Assembly (NCBI RefSeq): GCF_020911945.1
Contig: NZ_CP087135.1
Location: 2,530,001 to 2,594,000 of the forward strand
Source of the DNA: Flavobacterium galactosidilyticum
GTDB lineage: Bacteria > Bacteroidota > Bacteroidia > Flavobacteriales > Flavobacteriaceae
Direction of reading: 5' to 3'
DNA: 64,000 bases
The first letter of the stretch is position 1; every line of letters begins with the position of its first letter. Below are positions 38,784 to 48,601 of this stretch, piece after piece. Made by a program: the position numbers and the translations under genes. Below the pieces are notes generated by a model. That model ran no database searches, had not been told where the DNA came from, and worked only from the letters and a program-made list of their open reading frames with translations.

Positions 38784-41054
38784 ATGAGAAGTATTAAAAA
38801 TTCGTTTTTTTATTTGATAATTATAGGTGTATCTTCTGCCTTAATGTATTGGATTATTCTGAAAGGGAAAATGTTGGAAGTAGGACAAAATATTGTTTCT
38901 CATCAAAAAGAAAACGGGCATTGGAATGATTTTGTAACCTCGATGAACCACAATTTACAGCACCCTTTGGCTATTCTTCTGGCGCAAATTGTTACTATTA
39001 TTTTAGTCGCTCGCTTTTTCGGATGGGTTTGCAGGAGAATTGGGCAACCCACAGTAATAGGGGAAATGATAGCAGGAATAGTTTTAGGTCCTTCTTTAAT
39101 TGGGATGTATTTCCCTGAATTTTCATCAATTTTGTTTCCAAATGATTCCTTGGGCAATCTGCAGTTTTTGAGCCAAATAGGGTTAATATTTTTTATGTTT
39201 GTTATTGGAATGGAACTCGATTTGAAAGTGCTTAAAAATAAAGCGCACGATGCTGTGGTTATTAGTCATGCCAGTATTATTATCCCGTTTACCTTAGGTT
39301 TAGGGCTTGCTTATTTTATATACAATTCTTTTGCGCCTCCTGGGGTTGAATTTTTATCTTTCGGATTGTTCTTAGGAATTGCTATGAGCATCACTGCTTT
39401 TCCGGTTTTGGCCGGAATAGTCCGGGAGCGTGGAATCCATAAGACGAAATTAGGAGCCATCGTAATTACTTGTGCCGCTGCTGATGATATAACAGCTTGG
39501 TGTATTCTAGCAGCTGTGATTGCGATTGTAAAAGCAGGTTCATTCACCAGTTCCTTATATGTTATGGCATTGGCAGTATTTTATGTAATTCTGATGCTAA
39601 AATTGGTTAGACCTTTCCTAAAAAGAGTTGGTGACTTAAATGCTACAAAAGAAAGTCTGAACAAGCCGGTTGTAGCTATTTTCTTTTTGACATTGTTATT
39701 GTCTTCTTATGTGTCTGAATTAATTGGAATTCATGCATTGTTTGGCGCATTTTTGGCTGGCGCAATTATGCCGGAAAATAATAAATTCCGTTCCATTTTT
39801 ATCGAAAAGGTTGAAGATGTTTCAGTGGTGATTTTGCTTCCTTTGTTCTTTGTTTTTACGGGTTTAAGAACTCAAATAGGATTAATTGACGATCCAGATT
39901 TATGGAAAATTACTATTTTGATTATTTTGGTTGCAGTAGTTGGTAAGTTTTTTGGTAGCGCACTTGCAGCAAAGTTCGTAGGACACAATTGGAAAGACAG
40001 TCTATCCATTGGAACACTAATGAATACAAGAGGTTTGATGGAATTGGTGGTACTGAATATTGGATACGATTTAGGGGTTTTATCCACTGAAATTTTTACA
40101 ATGATGGTTATTATGGCATTGGCGACGACCTTTATGACCGGGCCGGGTTTGGATTTAATCAACTATATTTTTAAAACCAAAGACAGTATTATACCAGAAG
40201 AAATTAGTAATAAAAGTAAGTATAAAGTGCTGATTTCTTTTTCCACTGCTGAAAAAGGCAAAGTATTGTTAAAAGTTGCCAATAGTTTTGTCAAAAAACA
40301 AAGCGGAAATACCATTGTTACTGCAATGCATTTATCATTAAGTTCAGAAATGCATTCATTTGGTATTAAGGATTATGAACGAGAAACATTTTTGCCGGTT
40401 ATTTCCGAATCAGAAAATTTGGATCAACAAATAATAACCCTTTTTAAAGTTTCAAATGACATTGATTCGGACATAACAGATACTGCCAACCAAGGAGAAT
40501 ATGATTTATTGCTTGTAGGTTTGGGGCAATCTATTTTCGAAGGAACCTTGCTAGGGAAAGTCCTTGGTTTTACAACCCGAATTATTAATCCTGATCGCTT
40601 AATTGATAAATTCACAGGAAAAGAAGGATTGTTTGAGAATTCACCTTTTGATGAAAGAACAAGACAAATTATTGCCAAAAGTAGAATGCCTGTCGGAATT
40701 CTGGTCGACAAAAAGCTGGAGGAAATTAATCGGGTTTTTATTCCTATTTTCAGTGATGATGATGCCTTTTTGATTCAGTTTGCCCAAAAATTAATTCATA
40801 ATAATGGTTCTCAAATTACGGTTTTGGATGTCATTGGGCATAAACGAAACAATAGGGAAATTCAAGAAGCGATTCGTTCTATAGAGCAAATAGCCCCAAA
40901 TCATATTATGATGATGCAGGAAAGAACAATTAAAAGAGAGTTTTTAGAAAATCAGGATTTGATGATTATCAGTTTAGCCAGTTGGAAAAAACTGATTGAT
41001 TCTCAAAGTATTTGGCTCAACAATACACCGTCGGTATTGATTATTAAGCCATAG
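38784..41054 (+). CDS. CPA2-family cation:proton antiporter with C-terminal cytosolic domains
   Basis: 756 aa. After one N-terminal helix, about 12 membrane segments form a Na+/H+ exchanger fold: [69 protein letters not shown] (the D-D ion site) and [14 protein letters not shown]. The last 300 residues ([56 protein letters not shown]) look like two diverged universal-stress-type domains rather than KTN. Role: monovalent-cation or pH homeostasis at the inner membrane. Confidence 0.88.
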   Translation: MRSIKNSFFYLIIIGVSSALMYWIILKGKMLEVGQNIVSHQKENGHWNDFVTSMNHNLQHPLAILLAQIVTIILVARFFGWVCRRIGQPTVIGEMIAGIVLGPSLIGMYFPEFSSILFPNDSLGNLQFLSQIGLIFFMFVIGMELDLKVLKNKAHDAVVISHASIIIPFTLGLGLAYFIYNSFAPPGVEFLSFGLFLGIAMSITAFPVLAGIVRERGIHKTKLGAIVITCAAADDITAWCILAAVIAIVKAGSFTSSLYVMALAVFYVILMLKLVRPFLKRVGDLNATKESLNKPVVAIFFLTLLLSSYVSELIGIHALFGAFLAGAIMPENNKFRSIFIEKVEDVSVVILLPLFFVFTGLRTQIGLIDDPDLWKITILIILVAVVGKFFGSALAAKFVGHNWKDSLSIGTLMNTRGLMELVVLNIGYDLGVLSTEIFTMMVIMALATTFMTGPGLDLINYIFKTKDSIIPEEISNKSKYKVLISFSTAEKGKVLLKVANSFVKKQSGNTIVTAMHLSLSSEMHSFGIKDYERETFLPVISESENLDQQIITLFKVSNDIDSDITDTANQGEYDLLLVGLGQSIFEGTLLGKVLGFTTRIINPDRLIDKFTGKEGLFENSPFDERTRQIIAKSRMPVGILVDKKLEEINRVFIPIFSDDDAFLIQFAQKLIHNNGSQITVLDVIGHKRNNREIQEAIRSIEQIAPNHIMMMQERTIKREFLENQDLMIISLASWKKLIDSQSIWLNNTPSVLIIKP

Positions 41055-41286
41055 AATTACTAGTGAAAATATCTGATGGATTTAGTATATTACTTCCTGT
41101 ACGGTTATTAAACCTATAAAATTTTATTTTCGAAAGAAAGTGACTTTAAAATATTTATTACGTCAATATTAAAAAACAATCCCTTTGTTTAATATGATTC
41201 GTTGCATTTCTGAATTGCGTTTCCATTATGAAGAATGTAAAAAATGTGGGGTTTGGATTGTTAAATAAATTAAATATTAGATTTTT

Positions 41287-41313
41287 TGACGCTATTTAGA
41301 TTAAATAGCGTCA
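41287..41313. terminator. Hairpin with 12-bp perfect stem
   Basis: TGACGCTATTTA and its exact complement TAAATAGCGTCA around a 3-nt loop, with T runs on both sides (TTTTTT before, TTTT after), so it could terminate transcription from either direction. It lies 230 bp after the antiporter stop. Confidence 0.65.
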
Positions 41314-41509
41314 TTTTCACGTTAAGCAATACCGTTTTTGGTAATACAAGTTTCTATATCAAGTCCTTTATTTTTAAGTTGCCTTTCTTATACATTCAAG
41401 TATTGTTCAAGATTGAGTCGTTTATTTTCGTAATCGTTGAGAATTCCTTAAGCTTTAAGTAATTATTTAATTGGTTAGATCAATTCAACTGTTTAAGATG
41501 TTGTTACAT
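41314..41509. other. Intergenic stretch, nothing recognised
   Basis: No ORF and no recognisable fragment. It lies between the hairpin and the coding remnant described next. Confidence 0.4.
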
Positions 41510-41735
41510 TAATTATTTGAACATTACTTCTGGAACGTGAGCATTAAAATTGCTGATTATAAAATTCTCTTCTAAGATAAAACTATGTTTTTTGAAGAAC
41601 GATTTCAATTGCTCTAGGCTTGCTTTAATAGCTTGTTGCGGACTTTGTATAGGGTGATTCTCTATTGGAAGGTATTCTTTTTAATTGACCTTCTAATTCT
41701 CCATTACCGAATTTGAGTAGTTTTTCATTTTATTC
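41510..41735 (-). pseudogene. Coding remnant, possibly RteC-like
   Basis: The minus strand, read with one frame change, gives KLLKFGNGELEGQLKRIPSN, then PIQSPQQAIKASLEQLKSFF, then KKHSFILEENFIISNFNAHV. A Glu-rich start, an AI....L..L..F helix and the K-H-x-F-x-x-x-E-E stretch resemble the N-terminal half of RteC-type regulators of Bacteroidota conjugative elements, but the rest of the gene is absent and the similarity is loose. It may be any degraded helical protein. Confidence 0.3.
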
Positions 41736-41892
41736 GCTGCTAATTAAGGATGTTAGACCTGTCGATTTTACTATTTGTGGTCAGCAAATCTATTTGGACG
41801 CCTGTATTTTAGCAAATGTTGACTTGTGTAATTCCCGACTTGCATACTTTGTTTTTTGATATTCATGCGGTAAATAGGCTTTGTGTTTACCG

Positions 41893-41931
41893 CAAAAATG
41901 CGGTGATTAATGAAAGTAATCACCGCATTTT
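41893..41931. terminator. Strong bidirectional hairpin terminator
   Basis: Two 16-nt complementary arms (41893-41908, 41916-41931) around a 7-nt loop, with an A run on the left and six T on the right. The core is ATGCGGTGATTA/TAATCACCGCAT. No intact gene ends just before it on either strand, which suggests that a gene has been lost here or that it serves the minus-strand hydrolase. Confidence 0.65.
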
Positions 41932-42127
41932 TTAATTTTTGGTATTTCGGATAAAAGGGAGTTGTTCGAGGGCGGGAGGCCAAGTACTAGGGGGCAAGGA
42001 ATGAAATTCCACGCCATCGGGTTTAAATGACAATTATTTTTCTTTTTAAATTACAGGTTCCTTTCAAAAAGACTCGCATTGTTCGCGCTACTCGCGCAAT
42101 GAAATTTTATCGGTTATATGCATTATT
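41932..42127. other. GC-richer spacer before the hydrolase gene
   Basis: Includes a run of unusually G/C-rich sequence for this genome (41968-42030) and a CGCG-rich patch at 42073-42104 (CTCGCATTGTTCGCGC...). Similar CGCG patches recur at 44498-44519 and 44655-44674. No ORF. Confidence 0.4.
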
Positions 42128-43021
42128 TTAATTTTTATACTTCTTAATGCTCAACGCTTTCTGTTTTATCCATTGTATTGAAATGTCAACAGGTTCTCTA
42201 TCATTATCAGATGCTGTATTGTGTCCTAATTTAGAAAACAATGTATATTCGAAAGGATTACCTTGCGCTTTCAATGTATTTAATTGCTCCATACACAACT
42301 TTACCGGAATCTGTATGTCTTTCTCTCCAAAAATCCAAAGTCCAGGAATCAAAAGATTATTCAAGTAAATTTTTGGGTCAGTAGCTGTAAATTGATACCT
42401 ATTAGGGTCATTTTTTATATGCTCACGAGCGTCTGATTCTGTATGATTTTCCCAAAAAGTATTGTTTCCATTAGTATAAAATTGAAATCGAAGTTGTTCC
42501 AAGGTAGTAATGGTAGGGCAACTAAATAAAACCATAAATTCTATTTGTGGATTTTTGTCTGCAGCAATTGGAATTATCCATCCTGCTTGACTGAAGCCAA
42601 CTAATCCAATTGGTATTTTTTTATCTTTCAAATAGGTTCGAAATGTATTTACTGCTGCGCTTGCATCGTGAGATAATAAATTAAGATTACCTGTGTCAAT
42701 ATTATTCGTACCAACTGATGGTCCTACGTACACACCACCAGATTCTCCAACTCCACGTTTGTCATAAGTCAAAACAGTAATACCTTCATTGGCTAGACGT
42801 GTAGCAAACTCCATTTCTCTTTCTACAGGATCAGAACCATGAACAATTACAACAGCAGCAATTGCATTTTTCGGCGTTAAAATTGAGCCTGCAAGAGTGA
42901 TGCCCTGACTCTCAAACTTTACGTCTTGAATGGTAAAATCAGTCGATTGTGAAAATACAGTTACTGGTAAGGTTATTAATAACAACCAAAGATATATGTT
43001 GGGAAAAAAATTGATTTTCAT
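42128..43021 (-). CDS. Secreted or periplasmic alpha/beta hydrolase
   Basis: 297 aa with a signal peptide ending near VFSQ. VVIVHGSDPVERE is the oxyanion-hole strand, VLTYDKRGVGESGG is the typical next strand, and GLVGFSQAGWIIPIAA contains the nucleophile (Ser in GFSQAG). FGEKDIQIPVKL gives the acid and SKLGHNTASD the His. The layout matches Bacteroidota exported dienelactone-hydrolase-like or peptidase-like esterases. Substrate unknown. It is monocistronic on the minus strand with a divergent-looking 180-bp spacer to the next hydrolase. Confidence 0.82.
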   Translation of the reverse strand: MKINFFPNIYLWLLLITLPVTVFSQSTDFTIQDVKFESQGITLAGSILTPKNAIAAVVIVHGSDPVEREMEFATRLANEGITVLTYDKRGVGESGGVYVGPSVGTNNIDTGNLNLLSHDASAAVNTFRTYLKDKKIPIGLVGFSQAGWIIPIAADKNPQIEFMVLFSCPTITTLEQLRFQFYTNGNNTFWENHTESDAREHIKNDPNRYQFTATDPKIYLNNLLIPGLWIFGEKDIQIPVKLCMEQLNTLKAQGNPFEYTLFSKLGHNTASDNDREPVDISIQWIKQKALSIKKYKN

Positions 43022-43201
43022 TTTTGATTACTATAAAAATTTATTTTAAACGATCTTGATTAGCATTTCCTATAACTTTTTGCAGCTTTGAGATGGCTGC
43101 AAGTTCGTAACCTTTCAGTTTTCGGCTTTGCAGAAAAGATGATACGAAGAGGGAATTCCACTATTCTACAGCTGGCTCAAAATTGCTATTGGCAGCTGTA
43201 T

Positions 43202-44224
43202 TTATTGTTTTGTCCATTTGATAAATTCGTTCATAACTTCTGTCCAATGTTCTTTTTCGTAATTCGTTGTTCCATCAACTTCAACTTCAAAAAAGTTATG
43301 TTCTAAATTTAAGTATCTTTTATATGTTAAATTATCTTTTGAGTTTTGGATATAAAATAAAGGAACTAAATCACATAAATCAGAAGCAATATCATTTGTT
43401 CCATATGCTAAATAAGTAGGTATTTTAATTCGTAACCAATCATTTAACAATGGTCTTGAAAATGATTTCCAAGCTAATAAGTACGGTTTTTGAATTAAAG
43501 TATCTTTATTATAAGCGTCTTTATACATTTGGTAAGTATTTTCAATTTTATCATTAGCATCGGCCCAAGTAATTTCTTTTCTTTCAGCTTCCTTTCTATA
43601 ATCTCTAATATTTTGGTCTATTCTTCCAAATGGATTTGCTGCAAATAATCCTAAATGCGTAACTTTTTTGTTATTCAAAGCTATGAGTGTTGCAACTTTA
43701 GAACCTTGAGAATGTCCGGCAACTATTAACTTCGAATTATCTACCCATTTTTGTTTTCGTAAAAATTTTAAAACTTTTTCTGCTCTGTATTCATAGTTCT
43801 CTAAAAAATCGGCTTTTATATATTCTTTATCAAATTCGTCAGGTTCTTTTTCATTTGGAATGTAACAGTAAGATTTATTTAGGTATTTTTCGGCAACAAT
43901 TACTGAAGTTTTTGGCATTGAAATGACAATTAAATGATAGTTCTTTTTTATTTCATTTAGGTCAAAATTTGTAATACCACCGCCTATCATCCACATATTT
44001 TCTTTTTCTGGTTTTACGAACAATGGCATTGGCAAAGAACCTTGACAAAACAAAAAAACGGGTTTTATTTCATCTAATTTAGTGTCAATTACTACAAAAT
44101 TAATGGTATCATTTTCCTGTTTAATACTGAATTGAATTGCTTGATTATTTATTATATCACGTTTTTGCCCAAAACTTATTTGGATGAAAAGAAATAAGAA
44201 TAATGTGGTTTGTAGTTTTTTCAT
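43202..44224 (-). CDS. Exported alpha/beta-hydrolase-like protein
   Basis: 340 aa with a signal peptide ending near SFGQ. KPVFLFCQGSLPMPLFV resembles the oxyanion-hole strand, LIVAGHSQGSKVATLIA carries the nucleophile Ser (GHSQGS), AYGTNDIASDLCDLVP the acid, and NLEHNFFEV the catalytic His. It is of the same broad fold as the gene downstream but not a close paralogue. Substrate unknown. Confidence 0.75.
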   Translation of the reverse strand: MKKLQTTLFLFLFIQISFGQKRDIINNQAIQFSIKQENDTINFVVIDTKLDEIKPVFLFCQGSLPMPLFVKPEKENMWMIGGGITNFDLNEIKKNYHLIVISMPKTSVIVAEKYLNKSYCYIPNEKEPDEFDKEYIKADFLENYEYRAEKVLKFLRKQKWVDNSKLIVAGHSQGSKVATLIALNNKKVTHLGLFAANPFGRIDQNIRDYRKEAERKEITWADANDKIENTYQMYKDAYNKDTLIQKPYLLAWKSFSRPLLNDWLRIKIPTYLAYGTNDIASDLCDLVPLFYIQNSKDNLTYKRYLNLEHNFFEVEVDGTTNYEKEHWTEVMNEFIKWTKQ

Positions 44225-44694
44225 ACTATATCTGTCAACTTTTATGTAGGTCTTACAATATTTTAGACTTTATAAAAGATCAAATATATTGTTTTATTCT
44301 TACAAATTATTAGTGGCTCTTTATATTAGTTTGGTGTATTAGAACATATATTATAGTGTATGATTAGATAATTGAATATTTAAGTTCAATTCCAGAAGGT
44401 ATTTATTCGATGGAATAATAATTTAATGTAATGGGTTTTATCAGGAATAATGATCAGACTGTTTTAAAAATAAGATAATAAGTGATTTTGATTGTGTGCA
44501 GGAGCGAGACACTCGCGCCATTGGGATGTTCATAAATCTTAGATTTCAAAATAAACAAAAAATATTCATGGGTTATTATTGTTTTTTGGTATTCATGAAT
44601 CTTTGATTTCAAGCCTGAATTTGTATCCCAAAAATCATCGCAAGCATTTTCCTATCGCGAACTTGCGCGGACTACAAAATCAGCACTATCGGGT
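44225..44694. other. Intergenic region with a 22-bp imperfect direct repeat
   Basis: No gene seen. Two copies of TTCATRAATCTTWGATTTCAAR occur at 44529-44550 and 44592-44613 (19 of 22 bases identical, 63-bp period), in the interval flanked by CGCG-rich patches (44498-44519; 44655-44674). Confidence 0.5.
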
Positions 44695-45573
44695 TTACTT
44701 AATATATTTATCAATCATATATTGGGTAATCGGTTTTAAAGGTTTTTCATTTTCAGGGTTAAAGCCCGGTCCATTAAAAAAATCCAGATGATCTCCGGTT
44801 TTGCAATACCACAATATTGGTTTATTATGCTTAAAAAAGGTTGTGGTATCACAAATTTCAATTTTTCTAAAATTCAGCATATTTTTATTTAGAGGCATCG
44901 TTGAATAAAAGTTTACAATACCAACTGCTTTGGTTTCACAATCAACTGCTTCAAAATGGTCTTTTTGCCATTGCATGCACTCTTTTTTGGGTAAAAAAAC
45001 GTACCCAAAACCACTCAACATTGTAACTACTATCAGTCCAGGAATAAGTAGCCTTTTTTGAAAAATACGTAATTCTTTATTTTTCAAGGATGATGGTTGA
45101 ATTGATTGGTCGTCACTACTACCATTATTTTTAACAATCTTAGCTGCTCCAAAAAAATCGACTGTATCTGTATTTTCAATACTAGTACTGGGGATATTCT
45201 CTTTTTTAAAAGCCTCCTGTCTTGAGAATTTCAGATAAGGCCGCGGATTAAAATCGACTAATATTGCTGCAATATTTACTGCCTCAATATCAGTTAAATC
45301 AGTTTCTCCTTTAAAAAATGTTTCAATAGGCCTGAATTTATCTGTTTGGTCTTTTAATTTATTGGAGCAATTTAAAATAAAATCAAATTGAAAAAAAGCA
45401 GAAAAGCTTTTTAAATCATCAACGCTAGCATTATTCTTAAATAACTCGCCACACAATTTCCTCAATTTGGCACGAGAAGGATTTAGCAAAAAACTGGAAT
45501 GGGTGCCAACCTTTTCAATCTCATACTTCAATTTAACCGCTGCTTTATAATCTTCTAAAGTATTTTTCACCAT
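44695..45573 (-). CDS. Conserved-looking membrane protein of unknown function
   Basis: 292 aa from the ATG at 45571-45573 (MVKNTLEDYKAAVKLKYEIE). The frame stays open to an ATG at 45675, but the extra 34 codons run through a tandem GGAATTTTTA repeat (about 45590-45610) and look noncoding. The N-terminal 150 residues are a charged helical cytosolic region. One membrane helix lies at about residues 195-220 (RLLIPGLIVVTMLSGFGYVFLP). The C-terminal domain has paired cysteines (KKECMQWQ, VDCETKA, EICDTTT, WYCKTGD) and ends DFFNGPGFNPENEKPLKPIT. Possibly a sensor of flavobacterial type. No known catalytic motif. Confidence 0.65.
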   Translation of the reverse strand: MVKNTLEDYKAAVKLKYEIEKVGTHSSFLLNPSRAKLRKLCGELFKNNASVDDLKSFSAFFQFDFILNCSNKLKDQTDKFRPIETFFKGETDLTDIEAVNIAAILVDFNPRPYLKFSRQEAFKKENIPSTSIENTDTVDFFGAAKIVKNNGSSDDQSIQPSSLKNKELRIFQKRLLIPGLIVVTMLSGFGYVFLPKKECMQWQKDHFEAVDCETKAVGIVNFYSTMPLNKNMLNFRKIEICDTTTFFKHNKPILWYCKTGDHLDFFNGPGFNPENEKPLKPITQYMIDKYIK

Positions 45574-45917
45574 AAGCTTAAAGGAATTTTTAGGAATTTT
45601 TAGGAATCCTCGGCATTGCTGGGAATCATAGGAATTCCGCATCAATTTTACTGCTGAAGCGTCATTACTTTGCATCAGATTTAGTTCTTGTTCTATTTCA
45701 CGATACGGACAAATCTACAAAACTACTTCTATCAAAGGAAGGTTATACAGAATAGAATTTTTATTCCGGGAAGTATAATTAATCGATTCGGTACTAGCCC
45801 ACTTTACTTCCCGAAACCAAAAAAACTGTTCTCATTTTAATGGTTTGGCTCTTAATAATTATTCTGTAAAAGATATCGAACGGCCAGACCTATGTCAAAT
45901 TTTTAACAATTAAAGTA
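45574..45917. other. Divergent intergenic region with short tandem repeat
   Basis: About 340 bp. It contains three copies of the unit GGAATTTTTA-like at about 45590-45612 and no recognisable gene. The plus-strand lipoprotein and kinase genes begin after it. Confidence 0.45.
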
Positions 45918-46152
45918 ATGAAAAAAAATATTTTTTATAGCTGCTGTTGCAGTATCGGGTTTAGTTATGGTATCATGTGATGCGGATTCGATTGATAGTG
46001 CAGCTCCTCAAGCAAAAGATTTTGGAGTTCAAAGAAAAGGTCTGAAATTCAACGAAAGTGATACTAGTCCCCTGTCTAATACAAGTAGCCCTATGGCCAC
46101 TGAAGGACCAGGCGATGAAATAATTATTATAACACCACCAAAAAAACCATAA
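45918..46152 (+). pseudogene. Small lipoprotein gene with a frameshift in an A8 run
   Basis: The ATG at 45918 is followed by eight A. In its own frame it soon reads YSCCCS and ends at a TGA. One base shift after the A run gives the natural lipoprotein signal FFIAAVAVSG then LVMVSCDADS, then a Ser/Pro-rich 50-residue tail ending IIIITPPKKP. The restored protein would have about 77 residues (MKK + IFFIAAVAVSG...). A 7-A run would put start and body in frame. Either the gene is inactivated, or the polymerase or ribosome slips on the A run, or there is a sequencing error. It precedes a TPR kinase gene by 52 bp. An ATG at 45967 exists in the restored frame but would lack the signal peptide. Confidence 0.65.
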
Positions 46153-46204
46153 TAAGGTGCATTAATTTGCAATTAAATACTAATTTCGGGGAAAGAAACT
46201 TTAT

Positions 46205-47923
46205 ATGTTGCGTTCCCCGTTTTTTATTTTAGTGTTTTTGCTTTCTATTGTATCTTGTCAAAAGAGTGTAAAAACAGGTATTGATACTTCTAAAAAACAA
46301 GAAAGCCCTAAAAAAATTATAGCCCAGAAATATTCAGAATTAGGTGATTCCTTTAGTAGGGATAATAAATTGGATAGTGCTTTCTATTATTATTTAAAAT
46401 CTACAGAATTATTTAAAGAGGAGGGCAGCAGCACATACATCGCCTATAATCTAGTTGGAATGGCACATATTCAACAGACCTATGGAGATTATTACAGTAG
46501 TGAAGAAACTTTAACCGAAGCTTTGCCGCACATAAACAATGATGTACAATATCAGGTGGCAGCAAATAATTTATTTGGAATCGCCGCAAAAGAACTAAAG
46601 AATTACGATGACGCCGTTCGTTATTATGATACAATTTTAAAAACTGTAAAAGATTCTATAGCTAGAGTTGCTATTCTCAATAATATCGCTACAGTTTATA
46701 TGGAACAAAAAAAGTACAGAAAAGCAATAGTACTTTTAGAGCCATTTTTAAAGTCTACTATTTTAGATACACTACAGAATAAAAAAGCTAGAATTATTGA
46801 CAATCTAGGATTTGCTTATTATAAAGACAATCAGATTCCAAAGGGACTAGCATTAATGAATCAGGCTTTAGCAATCAGAACTAGCATTAACGATTCCTAT
46901 GGCAGTATTGAAAGTTATTTGCATTTAGCCGATTACTATCAAAATAAAGATTACCAAAAATCAAAAGAGAATGCACTACATGCTTATGATGAAGCAACGA
47001 AACATCAAAGTATTGACGAACGATTGGAAGCCTTGGGATTTTTAATCTCATATAATCAAGAAAAAGGAGTAAATACATATGCCAAATTGTTTGTAACACT
47101 AAACGATAGTATTATAAAAGTCCGGAATAATGCTAAAAATAAATTTGCAAAAATCAGGTATGATTCTAGAAAAGCCATACTAGAAAGTATCAAATATAAG
47201 GAACAAAGAGCGGAAAACCTTTTAGAACTCGAAACGCAAAAGAACCAAAAATACTTATTATTTTTTGGATTTTTCACATTACTTGGCGGGATTGTACTTA
47301 TAGTCAATTACTATAAAAGTAAAACCAAACGAGAACGCTTAGAGGCAAGTTATAGTACCGAAACCCGAATTTCTAAAGAACTCCATGATGAATTGGCTAA
47401 TGATGTTTTTTACGCCATGACTTTTGCGGGAACTCAAGATTTACAGAATCCGATAAAAAAAGAAAATCTTATAGATAATCTTGATAAAATATATGTTAGA
47501 ACACGAAATTTTTCTAGGGAAAATAGTCCTATAGAGACGGGAGAACGTTTTGAATACAATTTAAAACAAATGCTTAATAGCTATAAAAGCAGTGGTACCG
47601 AAGTTATTATTAAAAATGGGAACCCAATAGATTGGTCAAAAGTTGAAACAGAAAAAAAGATAGCAATACAAAGAGTATTACAAGAACTTATGGTTAATAT
47701 GAAAAAATACAGTCAAGCCAGTTTTGTGGTCATTGGTTTTGATTTGGAACAAAATTCTATTAAAATTGACTATTCAGATAATGGAATTGGTTTTTCAGAA
47801 AAACTAATTTTAAAAAATGGTCTCCAGAATGCGGAAAACCGTATTGAGGTGGTAAATGGAATACTTACTTTTGATTCTCAAACCAATAAAGGTTTCAAAG
47901 CTAAGATTTTAGTTCCAAAATAA
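46205..47923 (+). CDS. TPR-containing sensor histidine kinase, lipoprotein signal
   Basis: 572 aa. A signal peptide with lipobox (LLSIVSC, Cys18) is followed by tetratricopeptide repeats over about 35-300 (e.g. DSAFYYYLKSTELFKEEG; YDDAVRYYDTILKTV; KYRKAIVLLEPFLK). One membrane helix is at about 345-365 (YLLFFGFFTLLGGIVLIVNYY), then a HisKA_3 H-box (ISKELHDELANDV) and HATPase_c (ELMVNMKKYS; IDYSDNGIGF). This Bacteroidota design has the TPR sensor outside and the kinase inside. The paired regulator starts 9 bp after its stop. Confidence 0.88.
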   Translation: MLRSPFFILVFLLSIVSCQKSVKTGIDTSKKQESPKKIIAQKYSELGDSFSRDNKLDSAFYYYLKSTELFKEEGSSTYIAYNLVGMAHIQQTYGDYYSSEETLTEALPHINNDVQYQVAANNLFGIAAKELKNYDDAVRYYDTILKTVKDSIARVAILNNIATVYMEQKKYRKAIVLLEPFLKSTILDTLQNKKARIIDNLGFAYYKDNQIPKGLALMNQALAIRTSINDSYGSIESYLHLADYYQNKDYQKSKENALHAYDEATKHQSIDERLEALGFLISYNQEKGVNTYAKLFVTLNDSIIKVRNNAKNKFAKIRYDSRKAILESIKYKEQRAENLLELETQKNQKYLLFFGFFTLLGGIVLIVNYYKSKTKRERLEASYSTETRISKELHDELANDVFYAMTFAGTQDLQNPIKKENLIDNLDKIYVRTRNFSRENSPIETGERFEYNLKQMLNSYKSSGTEVIIKNGNPIDWSKVETEKKIAIQRVLQELMVNMKKYSQASFVVIGFDLEQNSIKIDYSDNGIGFSEKLILKNGLQNAENRIEVVNGILTFDSQTNKGFKAKILVPK

Positions 47924-47932
47924 GATATAAAT

Positions 47933-48601
47933 ATGTTTACAAAAGTTTTAATTGCGGATGATATTGATTTTAATGATTTGGGTGCTGCCCAGATACTAAA
48001 TGAACTTGATGTTCAAGAAATTCAATATGCAAAATATTGTGATGAAGCTTTGTTAAAGGTTAAAAAAGCACATTTAGAAGGTGCTCCTTTTCAACTGCTT
48101 ATTTCTGATTTGTCCTTTAAGGTAGATCACCAATTGACCCAACTCAATTCGGGTGAAGAATTGATAGCTGCAGTTAAAAAGCAGTGTCCTAACATTAAAA
48201 TAATTGTTTTTTCGATTGAAGACAGAGCACATCGCATCAAATTATTATTTGACGAGCTTAGTATAGATGGCTATGTAATGAAAGGAAGAAATACAATATA
48301 CGACCTAAAAAGAGCCATTCAAAAAACCTACAATAATGAACCAGAAAACATTTCTCCTGAATTGTTATATCTGCTTCAAGATAAGACTACAAGTGAAATA
48401 GACAATTATGACGTTCAGTTAATCAAGTATCTCTCCATAGGAATATCTCAAGAAAATATAGAAGCAGTATTTAAAAAAGAAGGCATTAGTCCTAACAGTA
48501 AAAGTTCTATTGAAAAACATATCAATAAACTCAAAATTTATTTCAAAGCAAATAATACGGTACATCTTGTAGCTATAGCCAAGGATTTAGGAATTATTTA
48601 A
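47933..48601 (+). CDS. Response regulator with atypical HTH output
   Basis: 222 aa. The receiver domain (1-130) has acidic Asp9/Asp10 and phospho-acceptor Asp59 in LLISDLSF. Lys follows the Ser strand in GYVMKGRN rather than the usual KP. The C-terminal 70 residues (YDVQLIKYLSIGISQENIEA, then KSSIEKHINKLKIYFKANN) look like a diverged LuxR/FixJ helix-turn-helix; the E-K-H-I-N-K-L-K-x-Y-F-x-A-N-N-x-x-H-L-V pattern is conserved in regulators next to TPR kinases. It is 9 bp downstream of the kinase gene and is its partner. Confidence 0.83.
   Translation: MFTKVLIADDIDFNDLGAAQILNELDVQEIQYAKYCDEALLKVKKAHLEGAPFQLLISDLSFKVDHQLTQLNSGEELIAAVKKQCPNIKIIVFSIEDRAHRIKLLFDELSIDGYVMKGRNTIYDLKRAIQKTYNNEPENISPELLYLLQDKTTSEIDNYDVQLIKYLSIGISQENIEAVFKKEGISPNSKSSIEKHINKLKIYFKANNTVHLVAIAKDLGII

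Noticed and set aside
41771..41983. A 70-codon minus-strand ORF
   Set aside because: It runs through the terminator hairpin at 41893-41931 and has no protein-like composition.
45590..45612. Tandem GGAATTTTTA units as a CRISPR or regulatory array
   Set aside because: Only about three very short copies without spacers. No CRISPR array or cas gene was found anywhere in the window.
45574..45675. Longer start of the 44695 gene
   Set aside because: The added codons run through a tandem GGAATTTTTA repeat and look noncoding.
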